Positions 7,323 through 16,606 of a stretch of DNA of 64,000 nt are shown in pieces. Under the pieces are notes generated by a model. That model was not told where the DNA came from and did no database searches. It worked only from the letters and a program-made list of their open reading frames with translations. The number at the start of each line of letters is the position of its first letter. The stretch's first letter is position 1. This DNA comes from Sideroxydans sp. GTDB taxonomy: Bacteria > Pseudomonadota > Gammaproteobacteria > Burkholderiales > Gallionellaceae. The stretch spans positions 558,001 through 622,000 of the forward strand of contig JAQTUV010000001.1 of assembly GCA_028707175.1 (NCBI GenBank), written 5' to 3'. The position numbers and the translations under genes were made by a program.

Positions 7323-10300
7323 CTACTTTAACTCCCCAAAGAAATTCTTGATCGCCAACACGCGCTGCTGCAGATCGCCGTATTTCAGATCGATCTTCAG
7401 TTTGTCCTGTCCCGACATCTTGATGTGACGTTTGCTCTGGATCAGGGTGATGATCTTCATCGGGTCGATGGGCGGTTCGGGGATGAACTGAATGACGATG
7501 GAATCAGACGATGCATCCACTTTGCTGATGCCGAGCGGCTTCGCCATGATGCGCAGGCGGTGGCTGTCGAGCAGGGTCTGTGCGGGTTCGGGTAGCAGGC
7601 CGAAACGGTCGATGAGTTCCTGTTGCATGTCGTCTAGGTCTTCTTGCGTGTTGCAGTTCGCTAGGCGTTTGTAGATGACCAGACGTTGGTGGATGTCGCC
7701 GCAGTAGTCGTTCGGTAACAACGCAGGCGTGTGCAGATTGATCTCGGTGGTCACGCCCAACGGGTGCGTCATGTCGGGTTCTTTGCCTTGCTTGAGCGAG
7801 GCGATGGCGGCGGCGAGCATGTCGTTGTACAAACTGAAACCAATTTCCTGCATCTCGCCACTCTGCGATTCGCCTAACACTTCACCTGCGCCGCGAATCT
7901 CCAAGTCGTGCATGGCTAGGAAGAATCCACTGCCCAGTTGTTCCATCGCTTGGATCGCTTCGAGGCGTTTCTTCGCTTGCGCGGTGAGGCCCTCCATGTT
8001 GTCCACCAAGAGATAGGCATAGGCTTGGTGATGCGAACGTCCGACGCGACCGCGCAGTTGATGCAACTGCGCCAGACCGAAGCGGTCGGCGCGATTCATG
8101 ATGATGGTGTTGGCTGTCGGAACATCGATACCCGTTTCGATAATGGTGGTGCACAGCAGCACGTTGAAACGCTGGTGGGTGAAGTCGCGCATCACCGCTT
8201 CCAGATCGCGTTCACCCATCTGCCCATGTGCCACGCGGATGCGCGCTTCCGGCAGCAGCGTCTCCAACTTTTCTAGCATGTTGTTGATGGTGTCCACTTC
8301 GTTGTGCAGGAAGTACACCTGTCCGCCGCGCTTGAGCTCGCGCAACACGGCTTCGCGGATCACCCCTTGGCTGAAGCTGCTGGCGAAGGTCTTGATGGAG
8401 AGACGGCGTTGCGGCGCAGTGGCGATGACGGAGAAATCGCGCAGACCTTCCAGTGACATCGCCAGCGTGCGCGGTATCGGTGTGGCGGTGAGCGTCAGTA
8501 CATCCACCTCGGCACGTAATGCCTTCAGGCGTTCTTTCTGTTGCACGCCGAAGCGATGCTCTTCGTCGAGGATGACTAGGCCTAGGTTGTTGAACTTCAC
8601 ATCCTTCTGGATGAGCTTGTGTGTGCCGATGACGATGTCCAACTTTCCATCCGCTAGATCCTTTAGCGATTGCGTCACTTCCTTGGTGGAGCGGAAACGT
8701 GACAACTCGGCGATCTTGATTGGCCAGTCGGCGAAGCGGGTGGAGAAGTTCTGGAAGTGTTGCTCGGCCAGCAGTGTGGTGGGGACTAGCACCGCCACTT
8801 GTTTGCCGTCCATCACTGCGACGAAGGCGGCGCGCAAGGCCACTTCGGTCTTGCCGAATCCCACGTCGCCGCAGATGAGTCTGTCCATCGGCTTACCGGA
8901 TTGCAGATCGAGCAACACCGCTTCGATGGCAGCGGCTTGGTCGGCGGTCTCTTCGAAGCCGAAGCCTTCCGCGAACGCTTCGTAGTCGTGATACGTCAGT
9001 TTGAACGCATGGCCTTTGCGTGTGGCGCGCTGCGCGTAGATGTTGAGCAACTCGGCGGCGGTGTCGCGCACCTGCTGCATGGCGCGGCGTTTGGCTTTGT
9101 CCCACGTGCCACTACCCAGCTTGTGTAATGGTGCAGCTTCGGGTGCGCCGCCGCTGTAGCGGCTGATGACGTGTAATTGCGAGACGGGTACGTATAACTT
9201 GTCGTCGCCGGCGTACACCAGCAATAAGAATTCGTTCTCGCCTTCGCCGAGGTCGAGATTCACCAAGCCTTGATAGCGCGCGATGCCGTGTTGTTCATGC
9301 ACCACGGGGTCGCCTGTCTTGAGCTCAGACAGGTCGCGCAACATCCCTTCGACGTTGCTCTTCTTCGCGGCGCGGGCGGCGCGACTGCGCGGTTGTGCGG
9401 CGTAGAGTTCGGTCTCGGTGACGATGGAAATATTCTCATCCGGCAGCGTGAAGCCGATCTGGACAGGGCTGACGCCGAGCATGAACTTGTCTTTGCTGGC
9501 GAGGAACGATGCGTAGTCTTCGCACACGCTAGGTGTGAGGCCGTATTCCTTCAGATAGCCAGACATGATCTCGCGGCGGCCAAGACTTTCGGCGAGCAGC
9601 AGGGTACGTCCCTTGTAGCTGCGCAGGAAGTCTTCGAACTTTTGCGTGGGGACTTCGGCGCGGCGATCCACAGCGATAGAGGGGATGGTGGCGGTGGGGC
9701 AAGGTGTGAGATTCTTTGAATCGCCCTCACCCTCAGCCGCTCTCCCGCCTGCGGGCGAGGGGAGTATGTCGAGTCGTGCGAACGCTTTCGCACGGATGAA
9801 GAACTGCTCTCCATCCAAGAACAACTCTTTCGTTTCCAACAGCGGATGTTGTGGATCGCCGCGCAGCAGGTTGTAGCGCGAGGCGGTATCAACCGCGAAC
9901 TGTTTTGTCGCAGCATCTACATCGTGGTGCAGGCACAACGTGGCGTTCTGCGGCAGGTAGTCGAACAGCGTCGCCGTCTTATCGAAAAATAGAGGCAGGT
10001 AATACTCGATACCGGCTGGTGCAATGCCCTTGCTCACATCTTTGTAGATGCGGCATTTGGAAGGATCGCCGTCGAAGCGGTCGCGGAAACTTTGGCGGAA
10101 ATGGGCTTGGCCCTTCTCGTCCATGGGGAACTCGCGCGCGGGCAACATGCGGATCTCCGGCACGGGATACAAGGTGCGTTGCGTATCTACATCGAAGGTG
10201 GCGATGGTTTCGATCTCATCGTCGAACAGGTCGAGGCGGTAGGGCAACACGCTGCCCATAGCGAACAGGTCGATGATTCCGCCGCGCACGCAGTATTCGC

Positions 10301-10757
10301 CGGGGGTCAACACTTGTTGCACGTGGTTGTATCCAGCCAGCGTCATCTGTTGGCGGAAAGCGGCAAGGTCTAGGCGTTCGCCCTTCTTCAGGAAGAAGGT
10401 ATAAGCCGCTAGATAGGATACGGGGGGGAGCGGGTACAGGACTGTCGTGATGGGCACGATGACGACATCGAAAGCGTTACTGCGGATGTGGTGCAAGGTG
10501 GCCAAGCGCTCCGAGATCAGATCTTGGTGCGGCGAGAAGTGGTCGTAAGGTAACGTCTCCCAGTCCGGCAGCAGATGCACGCGCAATTGGGGGCCAAAGA
10601 ACGGTATTTCTTCCACCAATCGTTGCGCTTCCAATGCATTAGCGGCGATGACGACCAGCGGTGAATTTTTGGCGGCATATTGCGCCAGCGCCAAGGCATC
10701 GGATGAGCCGACTAGCTGGGTGTAACGCGGGCGAGAATGAGTAGATGAGAAAAGCAT
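7323..10757 (-). CDS. mfd: Transcription-repair coupling factor
   Basis: 1144 residues. Mfd removes RNA polymerase stalled at DNA lesions and recruits UvrA. The UvrB-like region spans about 1-330, the RNA-polymerase-interacting domain about 475-550 (TGDPVVHEQHGIARYQG), and the translocase motor about 590-960 with Walker A GDVGFGKT at 630-637 and DEEH at 731-734; the C-terminal UvrA-masking domain follows. Residues about 333-350 (PSPAGGRAAEGEGD) are unlike Mfd and derive from a repeat insertion kept in frame (separate entry). Total length still matches E. coli (about 1148). It diverges from ispD. Confidence 0.97.
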   Translation of the reverse strand: MLFSSTHSRPRYTQLVGSSDALALAQYAAKNSPLVVIAANALEAQRLVEEIPFFGPQLRVHLLPDWETLPYDHFSPHQDLISERLATLHHIRSNAFDVVIVPITTVLYPLPPVSYLAAYTFFLKKGERLDLAAFRQQMTLAGYNHVQQVLTPGEYCVRGGIIDLFAMGSVLPYRLDLFDDEIETIATFDVDTQRTLYPVPEIRMLPAREFPMDEKGQAHFRQSFRDRFDGDPSKCRIYKDVSKGIAPAGIEYYLPLFFDKTATLFDYLPQNATLCLHHDVDAATKQFAVDTASRYNLLRGDPQHPLLETKELFLDGEQFFIRAKAFARLDILPSPAGGRAAEGEGDSKNLTPCPTATIPSIAVDRRAEVPTQKFEDFLRSYKGRTLLLAESLGRREIMSGYLKEYGLTPSVCEDYASFLASKDKFMLGVSPVQIGFTLPDENISIVTETELYAAQPRSRAARAAKKSNVEGMLRDLSELKTGDPVVHEQHGIARYQGLVNLDLGEGENEFLLLVYAGDDKLYVPVSQLHVISRYSGGAPEAAPLHKLGSGTWDKAKRRAMQQVRDTAAELLNIYAQRATRKGHAFKLTYHDYEAFAEGFGFEETADQAAAIEAVLLDLQSGKPMDRLICGDVGFGKTEVALRAAFVAVMDGKQVAVLVPTTLLAEQHFQNFSTRFADWPIKIAELSRFRSTKEVTQSLKDLADGKLDIVIGTHKLIQKDVKFNNLGLVILDEEHRFGVQQKERLKALRAEVDVLTLTATPIPRTLAMSLEGLRDFSVIATAPQRRLSIKTFASSFSQGVIREAVLRELKRGGQVYFLHNEVDTINNMLEKLETLLPEARIRVAHGQMGERDLEAVMRDFTHQRFNVLLCTTIIETGIDVPTANTIIMNRADRFGLAQLHQLRGRVGRSHHQAYAYLLVDNMEGLTAQAKKRLEAIQAMEQLGSGFFLAMHDLEIRGAGEVLGESQSGEMQEIGFSLYNDMLAAAIASLKQGKEPDMTHPLGVTTEINLHTPALLPNDYCGDIHQRLVIYKRLANCNTQEDLDDMQQELIDRFGLLPEPAQTLLDSHRLRIMAKPLGISKVDASSDSIVIQFIPEPPIDPMKIITLIQSKRHIKMSGQDKLKIDLKYGDLQQRVLAIKNFFGELK
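9723..9765. repeat. Palindromic dispersed repeat translated inside mfd
   Basis: CCCTCACCCTCAGCCGCTCT is followed by CCCGCCTGCGGGCGAGGGGAG, a GC-rich hairpin of the kind found between genes in many proteobacteria (CCCTCACCC...CTCTCCCGC-GCGGGAGAGGGG). Here it is read in the mfd frame as SPAGGRAAEGEG, at the join between the UvrB-like module and the next domain. The frame is intact on both sides. Confidence 0.7.
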
Positions 10758-10811
10758 GGAAACAGCCTAAAACAAAGGCGCGCATTATAAGCCAAGCAAA
10801 CGGCTTTCCTT

Positions 10812-10817
10812 TACAAT
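10812..10817 (+). promoter_or_regulatory. Candidate -10 box just before ispD
   Basis: TACAAT ends 6 nt before the ispD ATG. If used, transcription would start at or next to the start codon, giving a leaderless message; no ribosome-binding sequence is visible in the 6-nt gap. No good -35 box was found. Confidence 0.35.
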
Positions 10818-10823
10818 CGCGGC

Positions 10824-11504
10824 ATGTCTGAATTTCACGCTTTAGTCCCCGCAGCCGGTTTTGGCGCGCGCATGGGCAACCAACTACCGAAGCAATATCT
10901 TCCACTGGCAGGCAAGCCGATGATTGCGCACGCCCTTGAGACGTTGTGTGCCTGTGAGGAAATTTCCACCGTGTTTGTGGTGTTGTCGCCAGACGATACG
11001 CAATTCACAAGCTACGATTGGTCGCATTTGGGCGATAAATTGCAGCCTTTGTTTTGCGGGGGAAACACACGCGCTGAGAGTGTTGCAAATGGGTTGTTGG
11101 TGTCTGAATTAGAGCCCGACGATTGGGTGCTGGTGCACGATGCCGCACGACCATGTTTGACGCAGGCAAATTTGCACAAGCTCATTACCGAGTTACGTGA
11201 TGATGCGGTGGGCGGGATTTTGGCTGTGCCTTTGGCGGATACGTTGAAACGCGCCGATGCGCATCAACGCATCGAATGCACCGAGCCACGCGAGAAGTTG
11301 TGGCAAGCGCAAACACCCCAGATGTTCCGCGCAGGCTTGCTGTCGCAAGCGTTGACGAAATGCAATGCTGTTACCGATGATGCTTCAGCCATCGAGGCGT
11401 TAGGGTTGCAACCCAAATTAGTGGCAGGTGATACGACAAATTTCAAAGTGACCTACCCGAATGACATCCGCCTCGCGGAACTGATATTGAAAGATCGCAA
11501 ATGA
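10824..11504 (+). CDS. ispD: 2-C-methyl-D-erythritol 4-phosphate cytidylyltransferase
   Basis: 226 residues. Third step of the non-mevalonate isoprenoid pathway: it joins CTP to methylerythritol phosphate. The nucleotide-binding N-terminus [10 protein letters not shown] (9-18) with Arg16 and PKQY with Lys23 is diagnostic, as are [10 protein letters not shown] and the late [11 protein letters not shown] segment. It overlaps ispF by 4 bp, giving the common ispD-ispF pair, and heads a run reaching the family 4 uracil-DNA glycosylase. Confidence 0.96.
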   Translation: MSEFHALVPAAGFGARMGNQLPKQYLPLAGKPMIAHALETLCACEEISTVFVVLSPDDTQFTSYDWSHLGDKLQPLFCGGNTRAESVANGLLVSELEPDDWVLVHDAARPCLTQANLHKLITELRDDAVGGILAVPLADTLKRADAHQRIECTEPREKLWQAQTPQMFRAGLLSQALTKCNAVTDDASAIEALGLQPKLVAGDTTNFKVTYPNDIRLAELILKDRK

Positions 11505-11989
11505 GAATTGGACAAGGTTTCGACGTTCACCAATTGGTAGAAGGGCGCAAGCTGATCATCGGCGGCGTGGATATTCCTTATGCGAAAGGCCTGCTCGGCC
11601 ATTCCGATGCGGACGTGTTGTTACATGCCATCTGCGATGCTTTGCTGGGCGCTGCCGCGCTGGGGGACATCGGCAAACATTTCGCCGATACCGATGCGAA
11701 GTTCAAAGACATCGACAGCCGCATTTTGTTGCGCGATGTGGTGCGCAAGATTGAATCGGTGGGGTATCGCGTTGGTAATGTGGATGCCACCATCATCGCG
11801 CAAGCGCCCAAGATGGCGCCACACATTCCCACGATGGTCGCCAACATCGCGGCAGATCTCGGCATCGCGCAGAACTGCGTGAACGTGAAAGCCACCACTA
11901 CTGAACAGCTTGGTTATACAGGACGTGGTGAAGGTATCGCCGCACAGGCGGTAGCGTTATTGCAAGTTCATGTCGAGATGGTTGGCTAA
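11501..11989 (+). CDS. ispF: 2-C-methyl-D-erythritol 2,4-cyclodiphosphate synthase
   Basis: 162 residues, full length. It cyclises CDP-methylerythritol phosphate in the isoprenoid pathway. Zinc ligands Asp8 and His10 (GFDVH) and His42 ([14 protein letters not shown]) are in place, and the nucleotide-binding segment [16 protein letters not shown] lies near the C-terminus. Its ATG overlaps the ispD stop, and only 6 bp separate it from tsaB. Confidence 0.97.
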   Translation: MRIGQGFDVHQLVEGRKLIIGGVDIPYAKGLLGHSDADVLLHAICDALLGAAALGDIGKHFADTDAKFKDIDSRILLRDVVRKIESVGYRVGNVDATIIAQAPKMAPHIPTMVANIAADLGIAQNCVNVKATTTEQLGYTGRGEGIAAQAVALLQVHVEMVG

Positions 11990-11995
11990 AGTCGC

Positions 11996-12676
11996 ATGCG
12001 TATTCTCGCTATAGAGACCTCCACCGAATATTGCTCCGTTGCCTTGTGGCAAGACGGCGTCGTGAGCGAGCGTTGTGAGTTGGTGGGGCAGAAACATTCC
12101 GAGGTGCTGATGGAGATGTTGGACGCCTTGCTCAAAGAAGCGGGCGTCAAGGTCAAGCAGGTCGATGGCATCGCCTTTGGTAAAGGGCCGGGTTCGTTCA
12201 CGGGCGTGCGCATCGCATGCGGTGTGACGCAAGGGTTGGCGCTGGGGGCTGATGTCGAAGTGGTCGGTGTGTGCACCTTGGAAGCGTTGGCCGAGGCGTC
12301 GGGTAAAGACAAAGTCATCGCGGCGCTGGATGCGCGCATGAGCGAGTTGTATCTAGCGGCGTATGAGAAGCGTGACGGCGAGTGGTTGGCGGTGATTGAG
12401 CCGTGTCTATGCAAAGCTGAGGATGCGCCGTCGCTGAGCGGTGATGGTTGGTTCGGCGTGGGAAGTGGTTTTGCAGTGAGCGGTGTTGCGCTGCAAGCGC
12501 GTTACGGTGACCAGTTGAGTGGAGTTGATGAGAAGGCCGTGCCACAAGCATCGGCAGTCGTAGGCATCGGCGCACGTGAATTCACCAAGGGTAATGCGGT
12601 GGATGCCGCATTGGCTTTGCCACTCTACTTGCGCGACAAGGTTGCGCTGAAGACCAGTGAACGAGTTGCAAAATGA
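11996..12676 (+). CDS. tsaB: tRNA threonylcarbamoyladenosine biosynthesis protein TsaB
   Basis: 226 residues. TsaB (YeaZ) is the non-catalytic partner of TsaD in making t6A at position 37 of ANN-decoding tRNAs. MRILAIETSTEYCSVAL is the ASKHA phosphate-1 region, and GKGPGSFTGVRI at 61-72 is the hallmark of the family. Overlap of 4 bp with rimI repeats an arrangement found in many proteobacteria. Confidence 0.95.
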   Translation: MRILAIETSTEYCSVALWQDGVVSERCELVGQKHSEVLMEMLDALLKEAGVKVKQVDGIAFGKGPGSFTGVRIACGVTQGLALGADVEVVGVCTLEALAEASGKDKVIAALDARMSELYLAAYEKRDGEWLAVIEPCLCKAEDAPSLSGDGWFGVGSGFAVSGVALQARYGDQLSGVDEKAVPQASAVVGIGAREFTKGNAVDAALALPLYLRDKVALKTSERVAK

Positions 12677-13110
12677 TTCTGCGTGAGATGACTGAAGCCG
12701 ATCTGGATGCCGTGTTGCGCATCGAGCGAGAGGTACATGGGCATCCGTGGACGTTGGGGAATTTCAGCGATGCTTTGCGTAGTGGGTATCAGTGCAAGGT
12801 ATTCGAGTCTGCTGGCGTGATGATGGGTTATGCGGTGATGATGTTGGCGGTGGATGAGGCGGAGTTGTTGGATATCGCTATCGACAAAGGGCATCAGCGC
12901 AAAGGTATCGGTCGTAAGTTGTTGGAAGCCATGTTGTCCTTGGCGCGGCATGAGAACATGCGCCGAATGGTGTTAGAGGTGAGAGCATCGAACCAAGCTG
13001 CCATTGCCTTGTATCGTGCAATCGGCTTCGAAAAAATTGGGCTGCGCCGCGATTATTATCCGGCGACAAGCGGACGTGAAGACGCGATATTGATGGGAAA
13101 AGGGCTGTGA
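12673..13110 (+). CDS. rimI: Ribosomal-protein alanine N-acetyltransferase
   Basis: 145 residues of the GNAT fold. The acetyl-CoA pyrophosphate loop is QRKGIG at 75-80, followed by RKLLEAML; NQAAIALYRAIGFEKIGLRRDYY is the typical RimI C-terminus. RimI acetylates the N-terminal alanine of ribosomal protein bS18 in E. coli. The tsaB-rimI coupling supports the name. It overlaps the next gene by 4 bp. Confidence 0.93.
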   Translation: MILREMTEADLDAVLRIEREVHGHPWTLGNFSDALRSGYQCKVFESAGVMMGYAVMMLAVDEAELLDIAIDKGHQRKGIGRKLLEAMLSLARHENMRRMVLEVRASNQAAIALYRAIGFEKIGLRRDYYPATSGREDAILMGKGL

Positions 13111-13865
13111 ACCTCAGAGACGAGAACGTGTTGCGCGAGATGAATCTGTACCCTTTGTGGGTGCGGAAAGAGATGCCTGCGCAAAGCGAACAGCCATCCG
13201 TTGAGATACTTCAAGAAGTCGAAGTGCAGCCTGTTGCCTATGTCGCTCCGGTCGAAGCAGTACAGCATATAGAAACAAGCATCGAACCTGCATTGGGTTG
13301 GGATGAACTCAAAGCCCAAGTGAAGGATTGCACCGCCTGCAAACTGCGCGAAGGCTGCACGCAGACCGTATTCGGTGTGGGCGATGAGAAGGCTGATTGG
13401 TTGTTCGTGGGAGAAGGGCCGGGGGCAGATGAGGACGAGCGTGGCGAACCGTTCGTGGGGCAAGCGGGTAAATTGCTGGACAACATGCTGGCTTCCATCA
13501 AGCTCAAACGTGGCAACAACGTGTACATCGCCAACATTGTCAAATGTCGTCCCCCCAACAATCGCACGCCAGAAAAGGATGAAGCGGCAACCTGTATGCC
13601 ATATTTAAAGCAGCAGATCGCGCTTATCAAACCCAAGCTTATTGTGGCTTTGGGAAAAACTGCGGCCTCGTCTTTGTTGAATAGTGATGCAACACTGGGA
13701 TCGTTACGTGGCAAGTTGCATCAGGTTGAAGGCATTCCTGTATTGGTCACTTATCATCCTGCATACTTATTGCGATCACCAGCAGAAAAAGCGCGTGCTT
13801 GGGTGGATCTCTGTTTAGCGATTGATGTCATGAGCAAAACTAATTCAAACGGTGTGAAAACATAA
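13107..13865 (+). CDS. Family 4 uracil-DNA glycosylase (iron-sulfur type)
   Basis: 252 residues from a GTG start overlapping the rimI stop. It removes uracil from DNA. Motif A is GEGPGADED at 102-110, motif B HPAY at 217-220. Four cysteines (75, 78, 147, 163) are spaced as the 4Fe-4S ligands of this family. The first 65 residues are a variable, proline- and glutamate-rich extension. A shorter protein from an internal start is possible, but the GTGA coupling favours the long form. Confidence 0.92.
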   Translation: MNLRDENVLREMNLYPLWVRKEMPAQSEQPSVEILQEVEVQPVAYVAPVEAVQHIETSIEPALGWDELKAQVKDCTACKLREGCTQTVFGVGDEKADWLFVGEGPGADEDERGEPFVGQAGKLLDNMLASIKLKRGNNVYIANIVKCRPPNNRTPEKDEAATCMPYLKQQIALIKPKLIVALGKTAASSLLNSDATLGSLRGKLHQVEGIPVLVTYHPAYLLRSPAEKARAWVDLCLAIDVMSKTNSNGVKT

Positions 13866-13867
13866 TC

Positions 13868-14839
13868 ATGAGCAAATCAAAAAATAGTCTAAAGGTGTTG
13901 GTCGTCGAAGACAGCAAAGTGACGCTCAAAGTACTTTCCAATTATTTGAACACCATGGGGATTGATGAGCCTTTGCTGGCTGAGACAGGGCATCAAGCCG
14001 TCGAAGTATTCAAGCGAGAACGCCCGGATATCATCTTGTTGGATGCGAAATTGCCAGATTTTGATGGCTTCGATGTGGCCCGTAGAATTCGGAAGATGGA
14101 GGGCGATGGGGAGTGGTCTGCCATCATCTTTTTGACAGCCATGAGCAAAGATGAGGATCTTGCGCGAGGTATTGCGGCAGGTGCGGATGATTATCTGACG
14201 AAGCCTGTGAGTGAGGTTGTATTTCACGCAAAAGTCAGGGCGATGCAACGTTTGATTGATATGCAACGTAGTCTGATCGATGTTACACGCAAGCTGGATA
14301 AAGCAAATGCTGAATTGTTGCGCCTCTCAACTACGGACGCGTTGACAGGTATTGCAAATCGCCGCTCATTCGATGACTTTCTGTTGCGTGAATGGCGACG
14401 TTGCATGCGGGTTAAAAAACCATTGTCCGTGGTTATGCTGGATGTGGACTATTTCAAGTTGTTTAATGATAAGTACGGTCATCAGGCGGGAGATGATTGC
14501 TTGAAGTTGGTTGCTTTGCAGATTGCTAAGGCTGCACCGCGTGCGACTGATATGGCATCCAGATATGGCGGCGAGGAATTTATGCTGGTGCTGGGCGATA
14601 CGGACGAAGGTGGTGCCATGTGGATGGCGGATCGCGTACGCCAAATGGTGGGGGACTTGAAAATCAAACACTATGCGACAGACAGTAAGTATGTGTCAGT
14701 GAGCTGTGGTGTGGTGTCCGTGATGCCAGATGACAAGATGTCTATCGAACAGCTGTTGCAGTCAGTCGATGCAGCGCTTTACCAAGCGAAGCGGGGTGGG
14801 CGTGATCGTGTAGTAGCAGGGAGGTACGGTAGTATTTAA
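13868..14839 (+). CDS. Response regulator with diguanylate cyclase output (REC-GGDEF)
   Basis: 323 residues. Residues 8-125 form a receiver domain with phosphoacceptor Asp59 (LLDAKLPDFDG), acidic pair Glu14-Asp15, Thr90 and Lys112. A short linker leads to a GGDEF domain from about 155, with GGEEF at 234-238 (active-site consensus) and an inhibitory I-site RATD at 225-228 exactly five residues before it. So it should make cyclic di-GMP, be switched by phosphorylation (PleD/WspR style) and show product inhibition. No cognate kinase is adjacent. It starts 2 bp past the glycosylase gene and meets queD tail to tail with a 4-bp overlap. Confidence 0.94.
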   Translation: MSKSKNSLKVLVVEDSKVTLKVLSNYLNTMGIDEPLLAETGHQAVEVFKRERPDIILLDAKLPDFDGFDVARRIRKMEGDGEWSAIIFLTAMSKDEDLARGIAAGADDYLTKPVSEVVFHAKVRAMQRLIDMQRSLIDVTRKLDKANAELLRLSTTDALTGIANRRSFDDFLLREWRRCMRVKKPLSVVMLDVDYFKLFNDKYGHQAGDDCLKLVALQIAKAAPRATDMASRYGGEEFMLVLGDTDEGGAMWMADRVRQMVGDLKIKHYATDSKYVSVSCGVVSVMPDDKMSIEQLLQSVDAALYQAKRGGRDRVVAGRYGSI

Positions 14840-15276
14840 CGTACGTGGTCAGCCCAATTGTTGGGTGTTTCATAAAGACGAATACGCTCTAATCTCAGGT
14901 GATTCCCAAAAGAGTCTTGGTATGCATCTACTAAAAGATTGAATGCGACCATCGCTAGGTTTTCTACAGTGGGAATGACGTCAATCACAACGGTCTTGTG
15001 ATTTGGCATTGTGTTGAGAAAGTCCAGCACTGTCTTGTCGTTTCGGTAGACCAGAAAAGCATGATCCCATGCATCTACTACACGTTCTTTGGCGATGCGT
15101 TTTACATCAGAGAAATCCATCACCATACCTTGTTCGGAGATACCTTCTGTCGTAATAACCTCCCCAGACAGGGTGATCTCAATGACGTAACGGTGACCAT
15201 GCAGGTGTTTGCATTGGCTATTGTGATTGGGGATGCGATGTCCTGCATCGAATTCTAAACGGCGGGTAATCTGCAT
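14836..15276 (-). CDS. queD: 6-carboxy-5,6,7,8-tetrahydropterin synthase (QueD-like)
   Basis: 146 residues of the 6-pyruvoyl-tetrahydropterin synthase fold. Zinc ligands His13 (FDAGHR), His26 and His28 (HLHGH) and catalytic Cys22 are present. QueD makes the second intermediate of queuosine biosynthesis from dihydroneopterin triphosphate. The CxxxHGH spacing fits QueD rather than PTPS proper. No other que genes are nearby, so the pathway role is by homology. Confidence 0.9.
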   Translation of the reverse strand: MQITRRLEFDAGHRIPNHNSQCKHLHGHRYVIEITLSGEVITTEGISEQGMVMDFSDVKRIAKERVVDAWDHAFLVYRNDKTVLDFLNTMPNHKTVVIDVIPTVENLAMVAFNLLVDAYQDSFGNHLRLERIRLYETPNNWADHVR

Positions 15277-15355
15277 GATGTGGCGCGAATATTTGATTGG
15301 TGGGCATTATAGCTTGAAGCAAGACGTCTCTCTTTACTCAGAGATGCCAGCTACT

Positions 15356-16372
15356 TCAAGACTTCGTTTGTAGAGTTGGAATCTGGCTGGCAACTAACTT
15401 GGGGGTTAGTTGAAGCATGCAGTTAAAGTGCCCTAGCGGGCATACCCGTTTGAAACAGGGGCTGCAACTCAGGTCTAATTGGAGCACTTTGGCTTGTGTC
15501 GATAGCGGTGGTGTGAATCGTGGGCTACTCGAGCCAAAAATGGCTAGCATCGGACGATTTAGTGCGGCGGCGATATGCATCAACCCAGAATCGTTGCTGA
15601 TTACCAATTGCGCTCTCGAAATGAGATTGATCGCCTCGTTTAAGTTGGTTGTCCCGCATAAATTGATGGCTTGTGGATTACCTAGAGCTACGATTTTATC
15701 GGCAACTTCTTTGTCTTTGTGGGAGCCGATCAGCCATATCGAATACCCTTCATCTTGTAAATGTTGCGAGAGCTCTGCGTAGTACTCAACAGGCCAGCGT
15801 TTTGCCGGCCCATATTCCGCGCCTGGACAGAATATGGCGATAGGCCCAGTGACACTTAGTCCGAATTTGGAAAGTGTTTGTGAATATTCTTCTTCAGTGG
15901 CTTGTAAGAACGGATACTGTCCTTGTCGAATCGTTTGCTCTGTCGCTTCTTCCGCTAGTTGTGAGAAGCGCTGCACCATGAGCGGTAGTTTCTTTTTATC
16001 TAGGTGCCGTGCGTCATTGAGCAACCCGTACCTGAGTTCACCCACATAACCTGTGCGCAGTGGAATGTTGGCAAAAAAAGGAACAAGTGCAGACTTCAAC
16101 GAGTTAGGAAGTATGATTGCTTGCTCGTATTGTGCTTTACGTAATTCAATTCCCAGACGTCTGCGTGCTGCAAACTGTAATGCACCGTGAGGGAAAGGAT
16201 TGACGATCACATCGTTGATTTCCGGCATGCGTCTCAGCAGGCTTTCCGTCCAAGGGGGAGCCAAGACGTCGATGAGTACGTGCCGATGGCGCTCGATGAG
16301 TCGATGCAGCATGGGCTGCATAAGCACGCAATCGCCCACCCAACTCGGAGCGATAATGAGAATCTTTTTCAC
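15356..16372 (-). CDS. waaF: ADP-heptose--LPS heptosyltransferase II
   Basis: 338 residues of glycosyltransferase family 9. It adds the second L-glycero-D-manno-heptose to the LPS inner core at the inner face of the cytoplasmic membrane. MKKILIIAPSWVGDCVLMQPML, GELRYGLLNDARHLDK, FCPGAEYGPAKRWP and ISNDSGLMHIAAAL are characteristic of WaaF. It is the last gene of an ilvE-zinc finger-waaF run. It implies a Gram-negative outer membrane with a heptose core. Confidence 0.94.
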   Translation of the reverse strand: MKKILIIAPSWVGDCVLMQPMLHRLIERHRHVLIDVLAPPWTESLLRRMPEINDVIVNPFPHGALQFAARRRLGIELRKAQYEQAIILPNSLKSALVPFFANIPLRTGYVGELRYGLLNDARHLDKKKLPLMVQRFSQLAEEATEQTIRQGQYPFLQATEEEYSQTLSKFGLSVTGPIAIFCPGAEYGPAKRWPVEYYAELSQHLQDEGYSIWLIGSHKDKEVADKIVALGNPQAINLCGTTNLNEAINLISRAQLVISNDSGLMHIAAALNRPMLAIFGSSSPRFTPPLSTQAKVLQLDLSCSPCFKRVCPLGHFNCMLQLTPKLVASQIPTLQTKS

Positions 16373-16398
16373 TGGGGCTGAGTGAGGGGAGTCAGAGG

Positions 16399-16596
16399 TT
16401 AGTGCCCGTGAGGGCGTTCGCCTTTGAATCTATATACTGTCCCGCAATAGGGGCAGGTGGCTTCCCCCAACTTTGCTACTGGAATGGCAACACGAGGATG
16501 CGCACTCCACAGGCTGATGGAAGGCGTCGGGCAGAATAGAGGCAATGCTTCCGCAGTGACCTCTACGTAGCGCTGTGTGATGTGCTCAGTAGACAT
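16399..16596 (-). CDS. Small zinc-finger protein (zf-CHCC)
   Basis: 65 residues from the ATG at 16596, which has an AAAGGGGAAAG site before it; a longer reading from 16650 would overlap ilvE and lacks such a site. Cys22, His33, Cys48 and Cys51 (FCPTP, SAHPRV, TCPYCGTVY) match the CHCC zinc-binding pattern, also seen in the NDUFS6 subunit of mitochondrial complex I. In many betaproteobacteria this little gene sits between ilvE and waaF. Function unknown. Confidence 0.88.
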   Translation of the reverse strand: MSTEHITQRYVEVTAEALPLFCPTPSISLWSAHPRVAIPVAKLGEATCPYCGTVYRFKGERPHGH

Positions 16597-16606
16597 GCTT
16601 TCCCCT

